From positions 372,001-436,000 of the forward strand of contig NZ_JBLFBO010000001.1 in NCBI RefSeq assembly GCF_047338595.1: a stretch of DNA of 64,000 bases, in the 5' to 3' direction. Shown here in pieces: positions 51,308-61,290 of the stretch. The stretch comes from Nitrospira_D sp019636945 (GTDB taxonomy: Bacteria; Nitrospirota; Nitrospiria; Nitrospirales; Nitrospiraceae). The notes under the pieces are model-generated. The model had not been told where the DNA came from. It made no database searches and worked only from the letters and a program-made list of their open reading frames with translations. The position numbers and the translations under genes were made by a program. Each line of letters starts with the position of its first letter. The first letter of the stretch is position 1.

Positions 51308-52072
51308 ATGGCAGCCATTCCGGACATCCGCGTTGCGGGCTCCGTTCAGAATTGGGCACACCAGGCTGCTGCGTTCATTGCCTCCGTCAGTGAACGGGCC
51401 ATTCTGGCCAATGGGCGGTTCATCATGGCCCTTTCCGGAGGCTCGACCCCGAAGACACTCTATCAAACCCTTGCATCGCCAGAGTGGAAGACCAGGTTTG
51501 ATTGGAAGAAGATCCATTTCCTATTCGGTGATGAACGCTGCGTCCCTCCAGACCATCAGGACAGTAATTTCAACATGGCGCAGGCCTCGCTTTTCCACCC
51601 GTTGGCTATTCCGCCAAATCACATATTCAGGATGAAGGGCGAGGGTGAAGACCCTTCACCTGTCGCTCGGGAGTACGAGCAGACCATCCGCCAACTAACT
51701 GAGACTCAACCGCCTACAATGCCTCGGATCGACCTCGTTCTGCTGGGTCTGGGTGACGATGGGCATACAGCCTCGCTCTTTCCTGGGACATCTGCCTTGC
51801 AGGAGACAACGAAGATCGTCACTGTCGGCCAAGCCCCCACGGGGATCCGATCCCGCCTGACGTTGACTCTAGGTGTGTTGAATCAGGCAGCTATGGTACT
51901 GTTCCTCGTGACCGGCAAGGGGAAAGCCGACATGATCCGTCGGATTCTCGAACCGACATCGGAAGCGGATCGGTCTCTGCCCGCTGCTCAGATCACTCCC
52001 GAATCCGGGCAGCTTGTCTGGATGCTGGACCAAGCGGCTGCAGCAGGGCTGACAAGGCAACGGCCACAGTAA
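51308..52072 (+). CDS. pgl: 6-phosphogluconolactonase
   Basis: Hydrolyses 6-phosphogluconolactone in the oxidative pentose phosphate pathway. 254 residues; signatures MALSGGSTPKTLYQTLA, KIHFLFGDERCVPPDHQDSNFNMA and DLVLLGLGDDGHTASLFPGT are all present, as in the DevB family. It follows pgi by one base and precedes glk by eight bases. The zwf and gnd genes needed for the full pathway are not in the window. Confidence 0.95.
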   Translation: MAAIPDIRVAGSVQNWAHQAAAFIASVSERAILANGRFIMALSGGSTPKTLYQTLASPEWKTRFDWKKIHFLFGDERCVPPDHQDSNFNMAQASLFHPLAIPPNHIFRMKGEGEDPSPVAREYEQTIRQLTETQPPTMPRIDLVLLGLGDDGHTASLFPGTSALQETTKIVTVGQAPTGIRSRLTLTLGVLNQAAMVLFLVTGKGKADMIRRILEPTSEADRSLPAAQITPESGQLVWMLDQAAAAGLTRQRPQ

Positions 52073-52080
52073 GGAGACGT

Positions 52081-53142
52081 ATGATTCTCGCGGGAGATAT
52101 TGGGGGAACAAAGACCAACCTTGCGCTCTATGAGTGGACGAACGAGCGTGTGGACCCGATTCGCCTGGAGAGTTTTCACAGTGCCGACTATACCTCGCTG
52201 GAGGATATCCTGTCGGAATTCCTGAGCCCACCGGCACCATCAGTGGCAGTGGGCTCGGACCAATCCAATGCCAGCGAGAAAGAGGGGCTACAGACCGCTT
52301 CAGAGGTGAAGGTCACAGCCGCGTGCTTCGGCATTGCGGGACCGGTCATCGACAACCATTGCGAGACGACCAACCTCCCCTGGGTCGTGGATGGACTCAC
52401 GATCGCAGATCGATTTGCAGTTCCTCGCGTGCAGTTGCTCAATGATTTGGAAGCCACGGCGTATGGCATTCTGTCACTGCGTCCAGATGAGTTGGAAGTA
52501 TTGAATGCCGGGAATCCACCTAAAAAACGACAGGCGCTTGCCCTGATTGCGGCTGGGACAGGATTGGGCGAGGCCATTCTGTTTTGGGACGGTAAATCAT
52601 ATCGCCCTATGCCGTCAGAAGGAGGACATGCGGATTTCGGGCCGAACAATGATCAGGAAATCGAGCTTCTTCGGTATCTGCGGAGCCAATATCTCCATGT
52701 CAGCTATGAGCGAATTTTGTCCGGGCCGGGTCTCCACGCGATTTATGAGTTCTTGCGTGATACGAAGAAGAATGAGCCGACATGGCTCATGGAAAAAATT
52801 AAGGCCGGTAATCCAGCGGCGGAAATTGCCCAAGCCGGTCTCCAAGGTCAAGCGGAAATTGCCACGCAGGCATTGGAACTCTTTGCGTCAATTTATGGAG
52901 CAGAATCCGGAAACCTTGCCTTGAAGGCGCTCTCGCTGGATGGGGTGTACGTGGGGGGTGGGATAGCGCCGAAACTCATTACAAAACTCAAAGACGGGAC
53001 CTTTATGAAAGGATTCCTGAACAAAGGACGTTATAAAAAATTGCTGAGTAAGATGCCGGTCAAAGTGATCATGAATCAGCAAACGGCTCTGCTCGGTGCA
53101 GCGTCCGTAGCCGGTGCCCTGTCGCTCAAGCAAGCATCATGA
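52081..53142 (+). CDS. glk: Glucokinase
   Basis: ATP-dependent glucose phosphorylation. 353 residues; ATP/phosphate motif MILAGDIGGTKTNLALYEW, CFGIAGPVIDNHCETTNLPWVVDG, the catalytic aspartate region LLNDLEATAYG, and GGHADFGP. This is the Glk (proteobacterial/cyanobacterial) type rather than ROK. ATG 52081 has AAGGAG upstream; its stop overlaps rpiA by four bases. Confidence 0.94.
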   Translation: MILAGDIGGTKTNLALYEWTNERVDPIRLESFHSADYTSLEDILSEFLSPPAPSVAVGSDQSNASEKEGLQTASEVKVTAACFGIAGPVIDNHCETTNLPWVVDGLTIADRFAVPRVQLLNDLEATAYGILSLRPDELEVLNAGNPPKKRQALALIAAGTGLGEAILFWDGKSYRPMPSEGGHADFGPNNDQEIELLRYLRSQYLHVSYERILSGPGLHAIYEFLRDTKKNEPTWLMEKIKAGNPAAEIAQAGLQGQAEIATQALELFASIYGAESGNLALKALSLDGVYVGGGIAPKLITKLKDGTFMKGFLNKGRYKKLLSKMPVKVIMNQQTALLGAASVAGALSLKQAS

Positions 53143-53837
53143 TCTCAGACGATCTCGACCAACTCAAAAAAACGGCTGCAACCGAGGCAGCGCAATTCAT
53201 CCGCAACGGGATGGTGGTTGGACTCGGAACCGGCTCCACGGCCAAACATATGATCCGAGCCTTGGGGGAGAAGGTTCGGGCTGGTATGACCCTGAGAGGG
53301 GTTCCGACGTCTCAAGAAACCGCGGCGCTTGCCAAGCAAGCCGGTATTCCCCTTCTCGAAGCAGACAACCGATGGGAGATTGACGTTGCCATCGACGGGG
53401 CCGATCAGGTCGATCCACAGTTCAATCTCATCAAGGGCGGCGGCGGGGCCCTCTTAAAGGAAAAAATCGTGGCCTCCTCAGCCAAACAATTCATCGTAGT
53501 CGTGGACCACACAAAACAAGTCCCGATCCTGGGTGGGTCTTTTCCCCTGCCAATCGAAGTCATTCCCTTCGGGTGGGGAAGTACCGCAAGAGAGATCGAA
53601 TCGCTCACCAAGAGCCGAGTTGTCTTGCGCGAGCGGAACGGAGGTCCCTTTCTCACCGAAGCCGGCCACTTCATTGTCGATGTCCATCTCGATCGGATCA
53701 CCCAGCCGGGCGAACTCGAAACGGCCCTCAATTTGATCCCTGGCGTCGTTGAAACAGGTCTCTTTGTCGGGCGGACGGATGTGCTGATCATCGGCACACC
53801 CCAAGGTGTTCGCACGGTGCATGCGCCTAGGAAATAG
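53139..53837 (+). CDS. rpiA: Ribose-5-phosphate isomerase A
   Basis: Interconverts ribose-5-phosphate and ribulose-5-phosphate, used in the pentose pathway and nucleotide synthesis. 232 residues; GLGTGSTAKHMIRALGEKV near 26-44, IDGADQVDPQFNLIKGGGGALLKEKIVA, and the C-terminal GVVETGLFVGRTDVLIIGT are all characteristic. It overlaps glk by ATGA. The next gene begins about 140 bases later. Confidence 0.96.
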   Translation: MISDDLDQLKKTAATEAAQFIRNGMVVGLGTGSTAKHMIRALGEKVRAGMTLRGVPTSQETAALAKQAGIPLLEADNRWEIDVAIDGADQVDPQFNLIKGGGGALLKEKIVASSAKQFIVVVDHTKQVPILGGSFPLPIEVIPFGWGSTAREIESLTKSRVVLRERNGGPFLTEAGHFIVDVHLDRITQPGELETALNLIPGVVETGLFVGRTDVLIIGTPQGVRTVHAPRK

Positions 53838-53979
53838 CCTGTCGCTCAGCCGGCGTAACTTTCTTCTGATTTTCCGTCGATACACTCGCTTTCTTCTGAC
53901 CATCCCGATAGCGTATACATTTCCTTCAGCAGCAATAACCCATGCCATGACAAGGTCCGGACTCAAAGGTGAAGACATC

Positions 53980-56565
53980 ATGTCTGATGCGACGCTCACG
54001 ATCGACCCCTATCGACTGCCACGCCATGTAGTTCCGACTCGGTATGAGCTCCGGCTCGAACCGGATCTCACAACCGCGATATTTACTGGTCAGGTGACGA
54101 TCACCCTCACGGTACACCAGACAACACAAGCGATCATCTTGAATGCTGTCGATCTCGTCGTTGATACCGCGCGGCTGGAAGGACAGGATGGGCATCGAAT
54201 TGAAGCGACCACCGAATTGGACCATTCTCTCCAACGGGCCACACTCTCACTTGGAAGGCCCATTTCACAAGGTGCTTGGAAGCTCTACCTCTCGTTCCAT
54301 GGGAAACTGAACGACCAGCTCCGTGGATTCTATCGCAGTACCTACAAGGACCAGTCAGGAACAGTGCAGACGTTGGTCGCCACGCAGTTCGAGGCGACTG
54401 ATGCGCGTAGGGCCTTCCCATGTTGGGATGAGCCTGATTTCAAAGCGGTCTTTGCCACAACGTTGCTGATTGATCCACAGCTCACGGCTGTGTCGAATAC
54501 CACGATCATTTCCGAGTCGATGGAGAATAACAAGAAGGTCGTCCGATTTGCCGATAGCATTACCATGTCGACCTATCTGGTGGCCTTCATCGTGGGACGG
54601 CTTGAAACGACGAAACCTGCTTATGTTGGGAAGGCGCCGATTCGACTCTGGACGATTCCTGGCAAGCAGCAGCTCACCCCTTTCGGGCAAGATATCGCGA
54701 CAGCGTCGCTCAAGTTTTTTGAAGACTACTACGGGATCTCTTACCCCGGAGATAAGCTGGATCTCCTCGCAATCCCGGACTTTGCATCAGGGGCCATGGA
54801 AAACCTTGGCGCGATTACGTTTCGGGAAACTGCGTTACTTGTAGATCAACGTACGGGAACACATGCCGAGCTTGAACGAGTGGCCGACGTGGTGGCGCAT
54901 GAAAACGCCCACATGTGGTTCGGCGATCTTGTCACCATGTCTTGGTGGAACGGGCTGTGGCTCAATGAAGCCTTTGCGACCTTCATGGAAATGCTGGCGG
55001 TCGATGATTGGAAACCGGAATGGAAGCGATGGGAGAGTTTCAGTGTTGCACGAGCCGCCGCGTTCTCAGTCGACGGGTTGGTGAGTACGAGACCGATCGA
55101 GTACCCAGTGCGTGCCCCTAAGGATGCAGATGCGATGTTTGACATCTTGACGTATGAAAAAGGGGCATCGGTTCTTCGGATGTTGGAGCAGCATATCGGA
55201 CCCACCGTATTTCGTGATGGGGTGCGACAGTATCTCCGCACCCATGCCTATGGCAATGCGGATACGAAGGATCTGTGGACGTCGCTGGGCGCGGTGGCTC
55301 ATCAACCGGTTCCTGAGCTGATGGACGGGTGGATCTTTCAGCCCGGTTTCCCATTAGTGACGGCTGAAGTGCAGGGGAATCAACTGAGGCTCTCGCAGCA
55401 ACGATTCACCTATCTGTCGCAGGAGTCGACCACGCAACAACTCTGGCAGATCCCGATTCAGATTCGTTTCACTATCAGAGAACGTCCGGAACATCACAAG
55501 CTGTTGTTAACGGAACGGGAAACAAATATCGACCTCCCGGCTGGCGTCACCTCGATTTTTGTCAACGAAGGAGGACATGGCTTTTATCGGGTCCGCCACC
55601 AAGGGGCGCTCCTACAGCAACTCCTTGATCAAGGCCTTGAGCGTTTGGCAGCCATTGAACGATTTGCCCTGGTCAGTGATGCCTGGGCCACCACTATCGC
55701 CGGGGTGACACCACTGCCGGAGTACCTCCGGATTACCACCCATTTTAAAAGTGAACGAGACAAGAATGTCTGGGCGGTCCTGCTGGACTCCTTCTCATTT
55801 TTGAACCGACTGATTTCGCCGGGCGATCGACCCGCACTCGAAGCATTTGTGTGCGGCTGTGTGAGGCAGGCCGTAGACGAGTTAGGGTGGGACCCTAGGT
55901 CTGACGAATCGGATCTTGTTCGACAATTGCGTGGCGATCTCCTCGGTGCTCTTGGGAAGCAGGGCAACGACGCGGCAACGCAGCACGAGGCAGCAGATCG
56001 GTATCAGCGCTATCGCAAGGACCCAACGACCGTCGATTCCAATATCGTGCCGGCGCTCGTCGCCATCCTGGCCCATACGGGAGACGAGGCACGCTACGAT
56101 GAATTCTCAGAACGCTATCGAACGGCCGCCACTCCACAAGAGGAACGCCGGTATCTGTTCTCATTGGCAGCATTTTGCCTGCCATCCGCAGCTACGCGCA
56201 CATTGGAGAAGACGATCAACGGAGAGATCCGCACCCAAGATGCGCCCTTCATCGTCGGGGCATTGATGTCGAATGTGTACAGCCGTGAACAAGCCTGGGA
56301 TTTTGTAAAGGCCAATTGGGATCAGATGGACCGACTTTTTCCGAAACAAGGCCTCAGAAGGATGTGTGGCGGCATCGTCGGTCTGGCAACTCCGGAGCTT
56401 GAGGAAGACGTGCGCAGCTTCTTTACCTCTCGCAAGGTCGACCTGGGTGGAAAAACGCTGGAGCAATACTTGGAGCAACTTCGTGTGGCCGTCTTGTTCC
56501 GTGAACGGGATGGTGCCACACTGCGGGTGTCTCTTCAGCGTCAACAATCAGGAGTCTCATCATGA
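53980..56565 (+). CDS. M1-family zinc aminopeptidase
   Basis: An 861-residue aminopeptidase of the puromycin-sensitive/PepN-like family. Substrate motif GAMEN is at 271-275; zinc site HENAH at 307-311 with the third ligand E330 exactly 18 residues later (LWLNEAF). The C-terminal ERAP1-like helical domain follows from about residue 520. ATG 53980 (AAGGTGA upstream) is chosen; the in-frame extension to 53806 overlaps rpiA and contains a hydrophobic stretch that could be read as a signal peptide, so a longer form cannot be fully excluded. It releases N-terminal amino acids from peptides. Confidence 0.92.
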   Translation: MSDATLTIDPYRLPRHVVPTRYELRLEPDLTTAIFTGQVTITLTVHQTTQAIILNAVDLVVDTARLEGQDGHRIEATTELDHSLQRATLSLGRPISQGAWKLYLSFHGKLNDQLRGFYRSTYKDQSGTVQTLVATQFEATDARRAFPCWDEPDFKAVFATTLLIDPQLTAVSNTTIISESMENNKKVVRFADSITMSTYLVAFIVGRLETTKPAYVGKAPIRLWTIPGKQQLTPFGQDIATASLKFFEDYYGISYPGDKLDLLAIPDFASGAMENLGAITFRETALLVDQRTGTHAELERVADVVAHENAHMWFGDLVTMSWWNGLWLNEAFATFMEMLAVDDWKPEWKRWESFSVARAAAFSVDGLVSTRPIEYPVRAPKDADAMFDILTYEKGASVLRMLEQHIGPTVFRDGVRQYLRTHAYGNADTKDLWTSLGAVAHQPVPELMDGWIFQPGFPLVTAEVQGNQLRLSQQRFTYLSQESTTQQLWQIPIQIRFTIRERPEHHKLLLTERETNIDLPAGVTSIFVNEGGHGFYRVRHQGALLQQLLDQGLERLAAIERFALVSDAWATTIAGVTPLPEYLRITTHFKSERDKNVWAVLLDSFSFLNRLISPGDRPALEAFVCGCVRQAVDELGWDPRSDESDLVRQLRGDLLGALGKQGNDAATQHEAADRYQRYRKDPTTVDSNIVPALVAILAHTGDEARYDEFSERYRTAATPQEERRYLFSLAAFCLPSAATRTLEKTINGEIRTQDAPFIVGALMSNVYSREQAWDFVKANWDQMDRLFPKQGLRRMCGGIVGLATPELEEDVRSFFTSRKVDLGGKTLEQYLEQLRVAVLFRERDGATLRVSLQRQQSGVSS

Positions 56566-56929
56566 TCAAGCATATCGCGTTTACCATGTATCCCATGGCC
56601 GATATGGCGCGAGCCCGTCGGTTTTATGAAGACACGCTCGGTCTTCGGTTGATGCGGCGTGAGGCGAGTGAGTTTGAGTGGGTCGAATACGATCTCGACG
56701 GTGGAACCTTCGTCCTCACGGACCTCAAGCAAGAGGGGCACCCAGCGCCGAAACCGGAGGGAGTATCGCCTTCGAAGTCCAGAATGTCGATCAGATGGTG
56801 GAATAATTACGCGCGAAGGGTGTGCGCGTAAAGCTCGAGCCGCTCTCGACCCCAGTGTGTCGCCTCGCAGGCATTCTCGACTCTGAAGGTAATGCAGTTA
56901 CGCTGCATCAGGTGATGCAAGTCTGGTAG
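56562..56929 (+). pseudogene. VOC/glyoxalase-family protein, disrupted
   Basis: The first 66 codons encode a normal VOC-domain start (HIAFTMYPMADMARARRFYEDTLGLRLMR, FEWVEYDLDGGTFVLTD). Near 56757 the frame is lost. The rest of the domain continues in another frame (SIAFEVQNVDQMVE at 56762-56803, LRAKGVRVKLEPL from 56807, LDSEGNAVTLHQ near the end, stop TAG 56927-56929). A TAA at 56804-56806 interrupts even that frame where a glutamate codon would fit. Two lesions make this a pseudogene unless the sequence is wrong. It overlaps the aminopeptidase stop by ATGA. Confidence 0.85.
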
Positions 56930-57012
56930 GGTCTTCGGCGGAGCCGGCATACAGACGAGGAGGTGTCGATTCACGTAGAGCGAATATGTGACCAGTGGTC
57001 TGTTACCTGTTA

Positions 57013-59682
57013 TCACTCATGCCGCAGGACGGCCAGCGGAGGTTGTCCGAGGATTCGGTAGGTACTGAAAAAACCGACCAGCACGGTCAGTATCATGGTG
57101 GCGGCGCAGCCCGATGCCAGAACGCCTAGTTGAAGGCTCCAGGAAAGATCGAACACCGTCTCAAGGACCACCCAGGAGAGAACACTCGCCAGTACCGTCC
57201 CCAATAGCCCACCCAATGCACCCAGTAGAGCATATTCAACGGCAAACGACTGAGCAATCACCATTCTGGTTGCTCCCAAGGCTTTGAGAATGACCGATTC
57301 ATATAAGCGTCGATAGCGAGTCGCCGCCAATGCTGCCGCCATCACGAAGCAACCGGACAGGACACAGAACAGGGCCACTGCGCGAATGGCCAAAGAGAGT
57401 CGGTCGAGCACCCGCGCGAAACTGTTGAGCATGTCGCCCATGTTAATTGCGGTCACGTTCGGAAAGGTCGTGACGACCGCCTGCTGTACGGCAACCTCTT
57501 CGGAGGGTGATACATGGACTGTCGCCACATAGGTATGTGGGGCTCCATCCAGGGATCCAGGGGAAAAGATCATGTAGAAATTCGTCGAGAAGTTTCCCCA
57601 CTCCACCTTTCGGATGCTCCCGACCTCTCCCGTCACAGGGACCCCTTGGATATCCACCTCCATCGTATCTCCGACCATGAGACCAAGTTGTGCCGCGGCC
57701 TCTTCCTCGATCGAAATCAGCGGCTTGGTGAAGCTCTGGCCAGGTTTCCACCACTCGCCCGCGACAACCTTGTTATCTTTCGGAAGCTCCTGCAGGAACG
57801 TCAGGACATACTCGCGCGTGAGGTACCATTTTTTTCGCTGTTCCTTTTTAGCCTCAGACCTTTCTTTCTGTTCTTCAGCCTCGGATAACGCTTCGAGCCT
57901 GATGGGTTGGCCCTTGATCGAGGCGAGCCGTGATCGAACCAGTGGTGTCAAGCGAGGAGCCTGGTCGTTGGTCTGTTGATGCATCAGACGGAGAAACTCT
58001 TCGGTCTGATCGGGCTGAATATCGATGAAAAAAAATGTGGGCGCATCGGTGGGCCGGTTCTCGCCGACCTGCGCGAGGAGTGACCGTTCAACCAGTGACA
58101 CGGTCGTGACGACCATCACTCCGATCCCGATGGCAATGGTGATGCTGACCGCTTGGCTTCCGGGTCTCAGCACATTCCCCAGCGCTTGGCGAAAAATGAG
58201 CAGGTCTGGCCTGGGCCATCTCGTGAGGGCACGGAGCAGGACGCAGGCTGCAAGCCCCAATAGCAACACAGCACCGGTAAAGGCTGCAATGAAAAGCGCT
58301 CCCACTTTCCAGGAGCCGGCTTGCCACATTGACAAGAGCGCCAAGCCAAGCCCGATCCCGATCGACGTGATGGCCTTCCCCCGATCAACCTCTCGCCAGG
58401 TGTTCCACCATTGGCGCATGTTCTGACTTATCGCAGGAGCCATGGGGACGATCTCACGTCGAAAAATTCGAGCCGGCTTCACTTCACGAATAGTCAATAG
58501 CGGCCACAAGGTAAACAGCAGTGTGGACAACAGGCCTAAGGCCAACCCCTTCACCAAAGGCACAAGTGAAATGCCCATGCCCCCTTCGGCCAATCCCAGT
58601 TGATCCAGGAGATCCGAGACCATCAAGGCGGCAATTATCCATGGAAGCCCTTGCTGGAGTAAGATTCCGATGGCCAGACCGATCATACTACCGGCGAGAC
58701 CGAGCATCATGGCCTGAAGGGCATAGGTCCAGATGATCGTCGGAGAATCAGCCCCGATCGTCTTGAGGACGGCAATGGTCGTCAGCTTTTCTCGGACAAA
58801 GGCATGCACGGAAGTTGCTACGCCCAACCCGCCGATGAACAACGCGGTCAGCCCAATCAGGCCGAGATAGCGGGTCAGCTGATCCAAGAATTGTTTCAGT
58901 TGCGGTTGGGCGTCCTTATAGCCCGACACGCGGGCGGCATCCGACTCCAGCCGCCCCCGTAGTTCATACAAAAGCGGATCAGCGGAAAGATCGGACGGGA
59001 TCTTGACCAGATACCGCTCACGTACGCGACTGCCCACCTTGACTAGCTCAGCTGCATGAAGACCTTCTCGAGACATCAACACTCGGGGGCCGAGGCTGAA
59101 GGCATTGGCCATACGATCCGGTTCAGTTCTGACCATCGCAACAATCCCGAAGAATCCCTGACCAATCTTGAGACAGTCTCCAATCCGGAGCCCCATCTTG
59201 ATCAAGAGCGATTCTTGGACGACCACACCAAAAGTGGCCTGGTCTTGACACCGGCCTGATTGTTGGCCGAGAAGCTCCGCCAGTTTGCCCTGGGGTTCCA
59301 AGCGAACCGTGCCATAGAGCGGATATTCTGGCCCCACAGCCTTAAGTTCCACAATTTGTGTCGGCTGTCCGCTTGTGGAGGAGTCGGTCCTGGCCACCAT
59401 CGCAATCAACTCACTGACATGTGTGAGCGATATCCCACGTGGACTCAATGACTCCAAAATCGCCTGCCCTTGAGGACTGATGGGGCGAGACAGTCGGATC
59501 TCAAGGTCGCCCCCTAGAAGGCCCCGCGCTTCCTGGTTAACGGTCTTCTCCACTTCCGCTCCGAAGAGGGACACTCCGGTCAACGCACCGACGCCAATGG
59601 CGATGCAGACTAAGAAATAGACAAAGTGCCGCCAAGCCGAGCGTGTCTCGCGCCATGCCATGTTGAACGTGAAGGGAGTCAT
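57013..59682 (-). CDS. ABC transporter permease, YbbP/FtsX family
   Basis: An 889-residue protein with two FtsX-type permease units: an N-terminal helix, a periplasmic domain (about 50-260), three helices, a central membrane segment, a second periplasmic domain (about 530-730) and three final helices. The start WRETRSAWRHFVYFLVCIAIGVGAL is typical of YbbP. A charged EEQKERSEAKKEQRKK stretch near 615 is unusual. The gene overlaps the ATPase gene by four bases. Substrate is not established; the linkage with a TesA-type esterase recalls the E. coli ybbA-ybbP-tesA cluster. Confidence 0.9.
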   Translation of the reverse strand: MTPFTFNMAWRETRSAWRHFVYFLVCIAIGVGALTGVSLFGAEVEKTVNQEARGLLGGDLEIRLSRPISPQGQAILESLSPRGISLTHVSELIAMVARTDSSTSGQPTQIVELKAVGPEYPLYGTVRLEPQGKLAELLGQQSGRCQDQATFGVVVQESLLIKMGLRIGDCLKIGQGFFGIVAMVRTEPDRMANAFSLGPRVLMSREGLHAAELVKVGSRVRERYLVKIPSDLSADPLLYELRGRLESDAARVSGYKDAQPQLKQFLDQLTRYLGLIGLTALFIGGLGVATSVHAFVREKLTTIAVLKTIGADSPTIIWTYALQAMMLGLAGSMIGLAIGILLQQGLPWIIAALMVSDLLDQLGLAEGGMGISLVPLVKGLALGLLSTLLFTLWPLLTIREVKPARIFRREIVPMAPAISQNMRQWWNTWREVDRGKAITSIGIGLGLALLSMWQAGSWKVGALFIAAFTGAVLLLGLAACVLLRALTRWPRPDLLIFRQALGNVLRPGSQAVSITIAIGIGVMVVTTVSLVERSLLAQVGENRPTDAPTFFFIDIQPDQTEEFLRLMHQQTNDQAPRLTPLVRSRLASIKGQPIRLEALSEAEEQKERSEAKKEQRKKWYLTREYVLTFLQELPKDNKVVAGEWWKPGQSFTKPLISIEEEAAAQLGLMVGDTMEVDIQGVPVTGEVGSIRKVEWGNFSTNFYMIFSPGSLDGAPHTYVATVHVSPSEEVAVQQAVVTTFPNVTAINMGDMLNSFARVLDRLSLAIRAVALFCVLSGCFVMAAALAATRYRRLYESVILKALGATRMVIAQSFAVEYALLGALGGLLGTVLASVLSWVVLETVFDLSWSLQLGVLASGCAATMILTVLVGFFSTYRILGQPPLAVLRHE

Positions 59683-60455
59683 GAGCGGAATCTTGAGGAG
59701 AGCGCGGAGGTTGGATGCTCGGCAGTGTAGCCTGGATTATTGTTGACCGTGTCGTGAGCGGGCCTATCAGTGGCCTCGCCAGACGGCGGTAAGGTATCGG
59801 ACTCCACCTGTCCATCGCGAAGAGACAGCACCCGTTGCATCGATGTGGCGAGTGCGACATCGTGGGTCACGAGGACCAAGGTCGTACCATGATCGCGGTG
59901 CAGCGACAGCAGCAATTCAACGATCTGTGCCCCGGTGGCACTGTCGAGATTACCCGTCGGCTCATCGGCCAGGAGTATCGGTGGTCGACAGGCAAAGGCC
60001 CGTGCGACTGCGACACGCTGTTGTTCTCCTCCCGATAATTGGACCGGATAGTGCCCCATGCGGTCGGATAATCCGACGGAGGAGAGCAACTCTGCCGCCC
60101 GATCTCCGGCTCGTTTCTCCCCGTTCAATTCCAAGGGTACCGCGACATTCTCAACGGCCGTGAGGGTAGGGATCAGGTGAAACGATTGGAAAATATATCC
60201 AATGTTTTCACGCCGAAATTGTGCCATTCGGCTCTCGGTCATGGTCGTGATGTCGGTTCCATCCAGAGTAATCGTGCCGGACGTCGGTTGATCGAGTCCG
60301 GCCATCAGTCCCAATAGCGTCGACTTCCCACTCCCGGACGGTCCCACAATAGCCACCGACTGCTGAGCTGGAATGATAAAACTAATGTGGTCGAGAATCC
60401 TGACAGCCTGCCCGGCTGCAACTAAGACCATCGACACCTGTTGTACTGAAATCAT
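59679..60455 (-). CDS. ABC transporter ATP-binding protein, YbbA/LolD type
   Basis: A 258-residue ATPase. Walker A is GPSGSGKSTLLGLMAG, the Q-loop region is YIFQSFHLIPTLTAVENV, the signature is LSGGEQQRVAVARAF, and Walker B is ILLADEPTGNLDS. This is the LolD/MacB/YbbA subfamily, which partners FtsX-type permeases in lipoprotein or envelope export. It overlaps the permease gene by ATGA and is divergent from the esterase gene. Confidence 0.94.
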   Translation of the reverse strand: MISVQQVSMVLVAAGQAVRILDHISFIIPAQQSVAIVGPSGSGKSTLLGLMAGLDQPTSGTITLDGTDITTMTESRMAQFRRENIGYIFQSFHLIPTLTAVENVAVPLELNGEKRAGDRAAELLSSVGLSDRMGHYPVQLSGGEQQRVAVARAFACRPPILLADEPTGNLDSATGAQIVELLLSLHRDHGTTLVLVTHDVALATSMQRVLSLRDGQVESDTLPPSGEATDRPAHDTVNNNPGYTAEHPTSALSSRFRS

Positions 60456-60540
60456 GCCAACCCTCTATTTCTGCAGAGGAGACGATAATCAGACTGATAG
60501 TATACTGTCTGAGATGTAGGTGCGAGTGATGAGATAAGTT

Positions 60541-61203
60541 ATGCCGCTCCGAAGGATTTGTCTTCTAATCACGTTCGCTATCGTCACCGTGTTCTGGCAC
60601 CTTACACCAGGAGGGGCTTCTCCCTCCACGCCGGATACCAGACCACGTATCGTGGCTTTCGGAGACAGTCTGACGGCGGGAATTGGGGTACCAGCCGAAG
60701 AATCGTATCCGGCTCAATTACAACGGAGCCTTGATGCGCTCGGGTATTCCTATCGGGTCGTCAATGCGGGGGTGAGCGGCGACACGACAGCCGGGGGTCT
60801 GCGTCGTGTGCCGTGGATCCTCACGAACAAACCAGACGTGGTCATTCTTGAGTTAGGTGCAAACGATGGACTGAGAGGACTCAGCGTTGATCAAACCCGA
60901 CACAACTTGCGCGAGATCATTCAGCGGTTGCAAGAGGCCGGTGTGGGGGTCGTCTTGGCTGGAATGAAATTACCGCCGAATTATGGCCAGGACTACCTCG
61001 CACGGTTTGAAGGGATCTATCCATCACTGGCCAAGGAATACCGGCTTCCGTTGATTCCCTTCTTTCTCGAGGGAGTGGGTGGATCTTCATCCCTCAATCA
61101 GGCTGATGGGATTCATCCGACCGCCAAGGGCTACGCGTTGGTTGTGGAACAGGTACTCAAGATACTCGGCCCGTTACTCAAATTGCCGGAGAGCCAGAAG
61201 TGA
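60541..61203 (+). CDS. tesA: TesA-type esterase/lysophospholipase
   Basis: A 220-residue exported SGNH hydrolase with a signal peptide (ICLLITFAIVTVFWHL). Blocks: AFGDSLTAGIGVP with the nucleophilic serine, NAGVSGDTTAGGL, LELGANDGLRG and DGIHPTAKGYALV with Asp/His. It is homologous to E. coli TesA (thioesterase I/protease I/lysophospholipase L1). It is divergent from the YbbA/YbbP-like genes, 85 bases away. Confidence 0.92.
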   Translation: MPLRRICLLITFAIVTVFWHLTPGGASPSTPDTRPRIVAFGDSLTAGIGVPAEESYPAQLQRSLDALGYSYRVVNAGVSGDTTAGGLRRVPWILTNKPDVVILELGANDGLRGLSVDQTRHNLREIIQRLQEAGVGVVLAGMKLPPNYGQDYLARFEGIYPSLAKEYRLPLIPFFLEGVGGSSSLNQADGIHPTAKGYALVVEQVLKILGPLLKLPESQK

Positions 61204-61290
61204 GACAAACCCTGCCACACCAAGCAGACAAATCTTCCCCCTCTCCGAGTAGACGGGGAAAGACTGTCACGAGGTCGATCGATCGGGATC

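Noticed and set aside
53806..53979. N-terminal extension of the M1 aminopeptidase starting inside rpiA
   Set aside because: It overlaps rpiA, the first residues are arginine-rich and unlike the family, and ATG 53980 has an acceptable ribosome binding site. A hydrophobic stretch in the extension keeps this slightly open.
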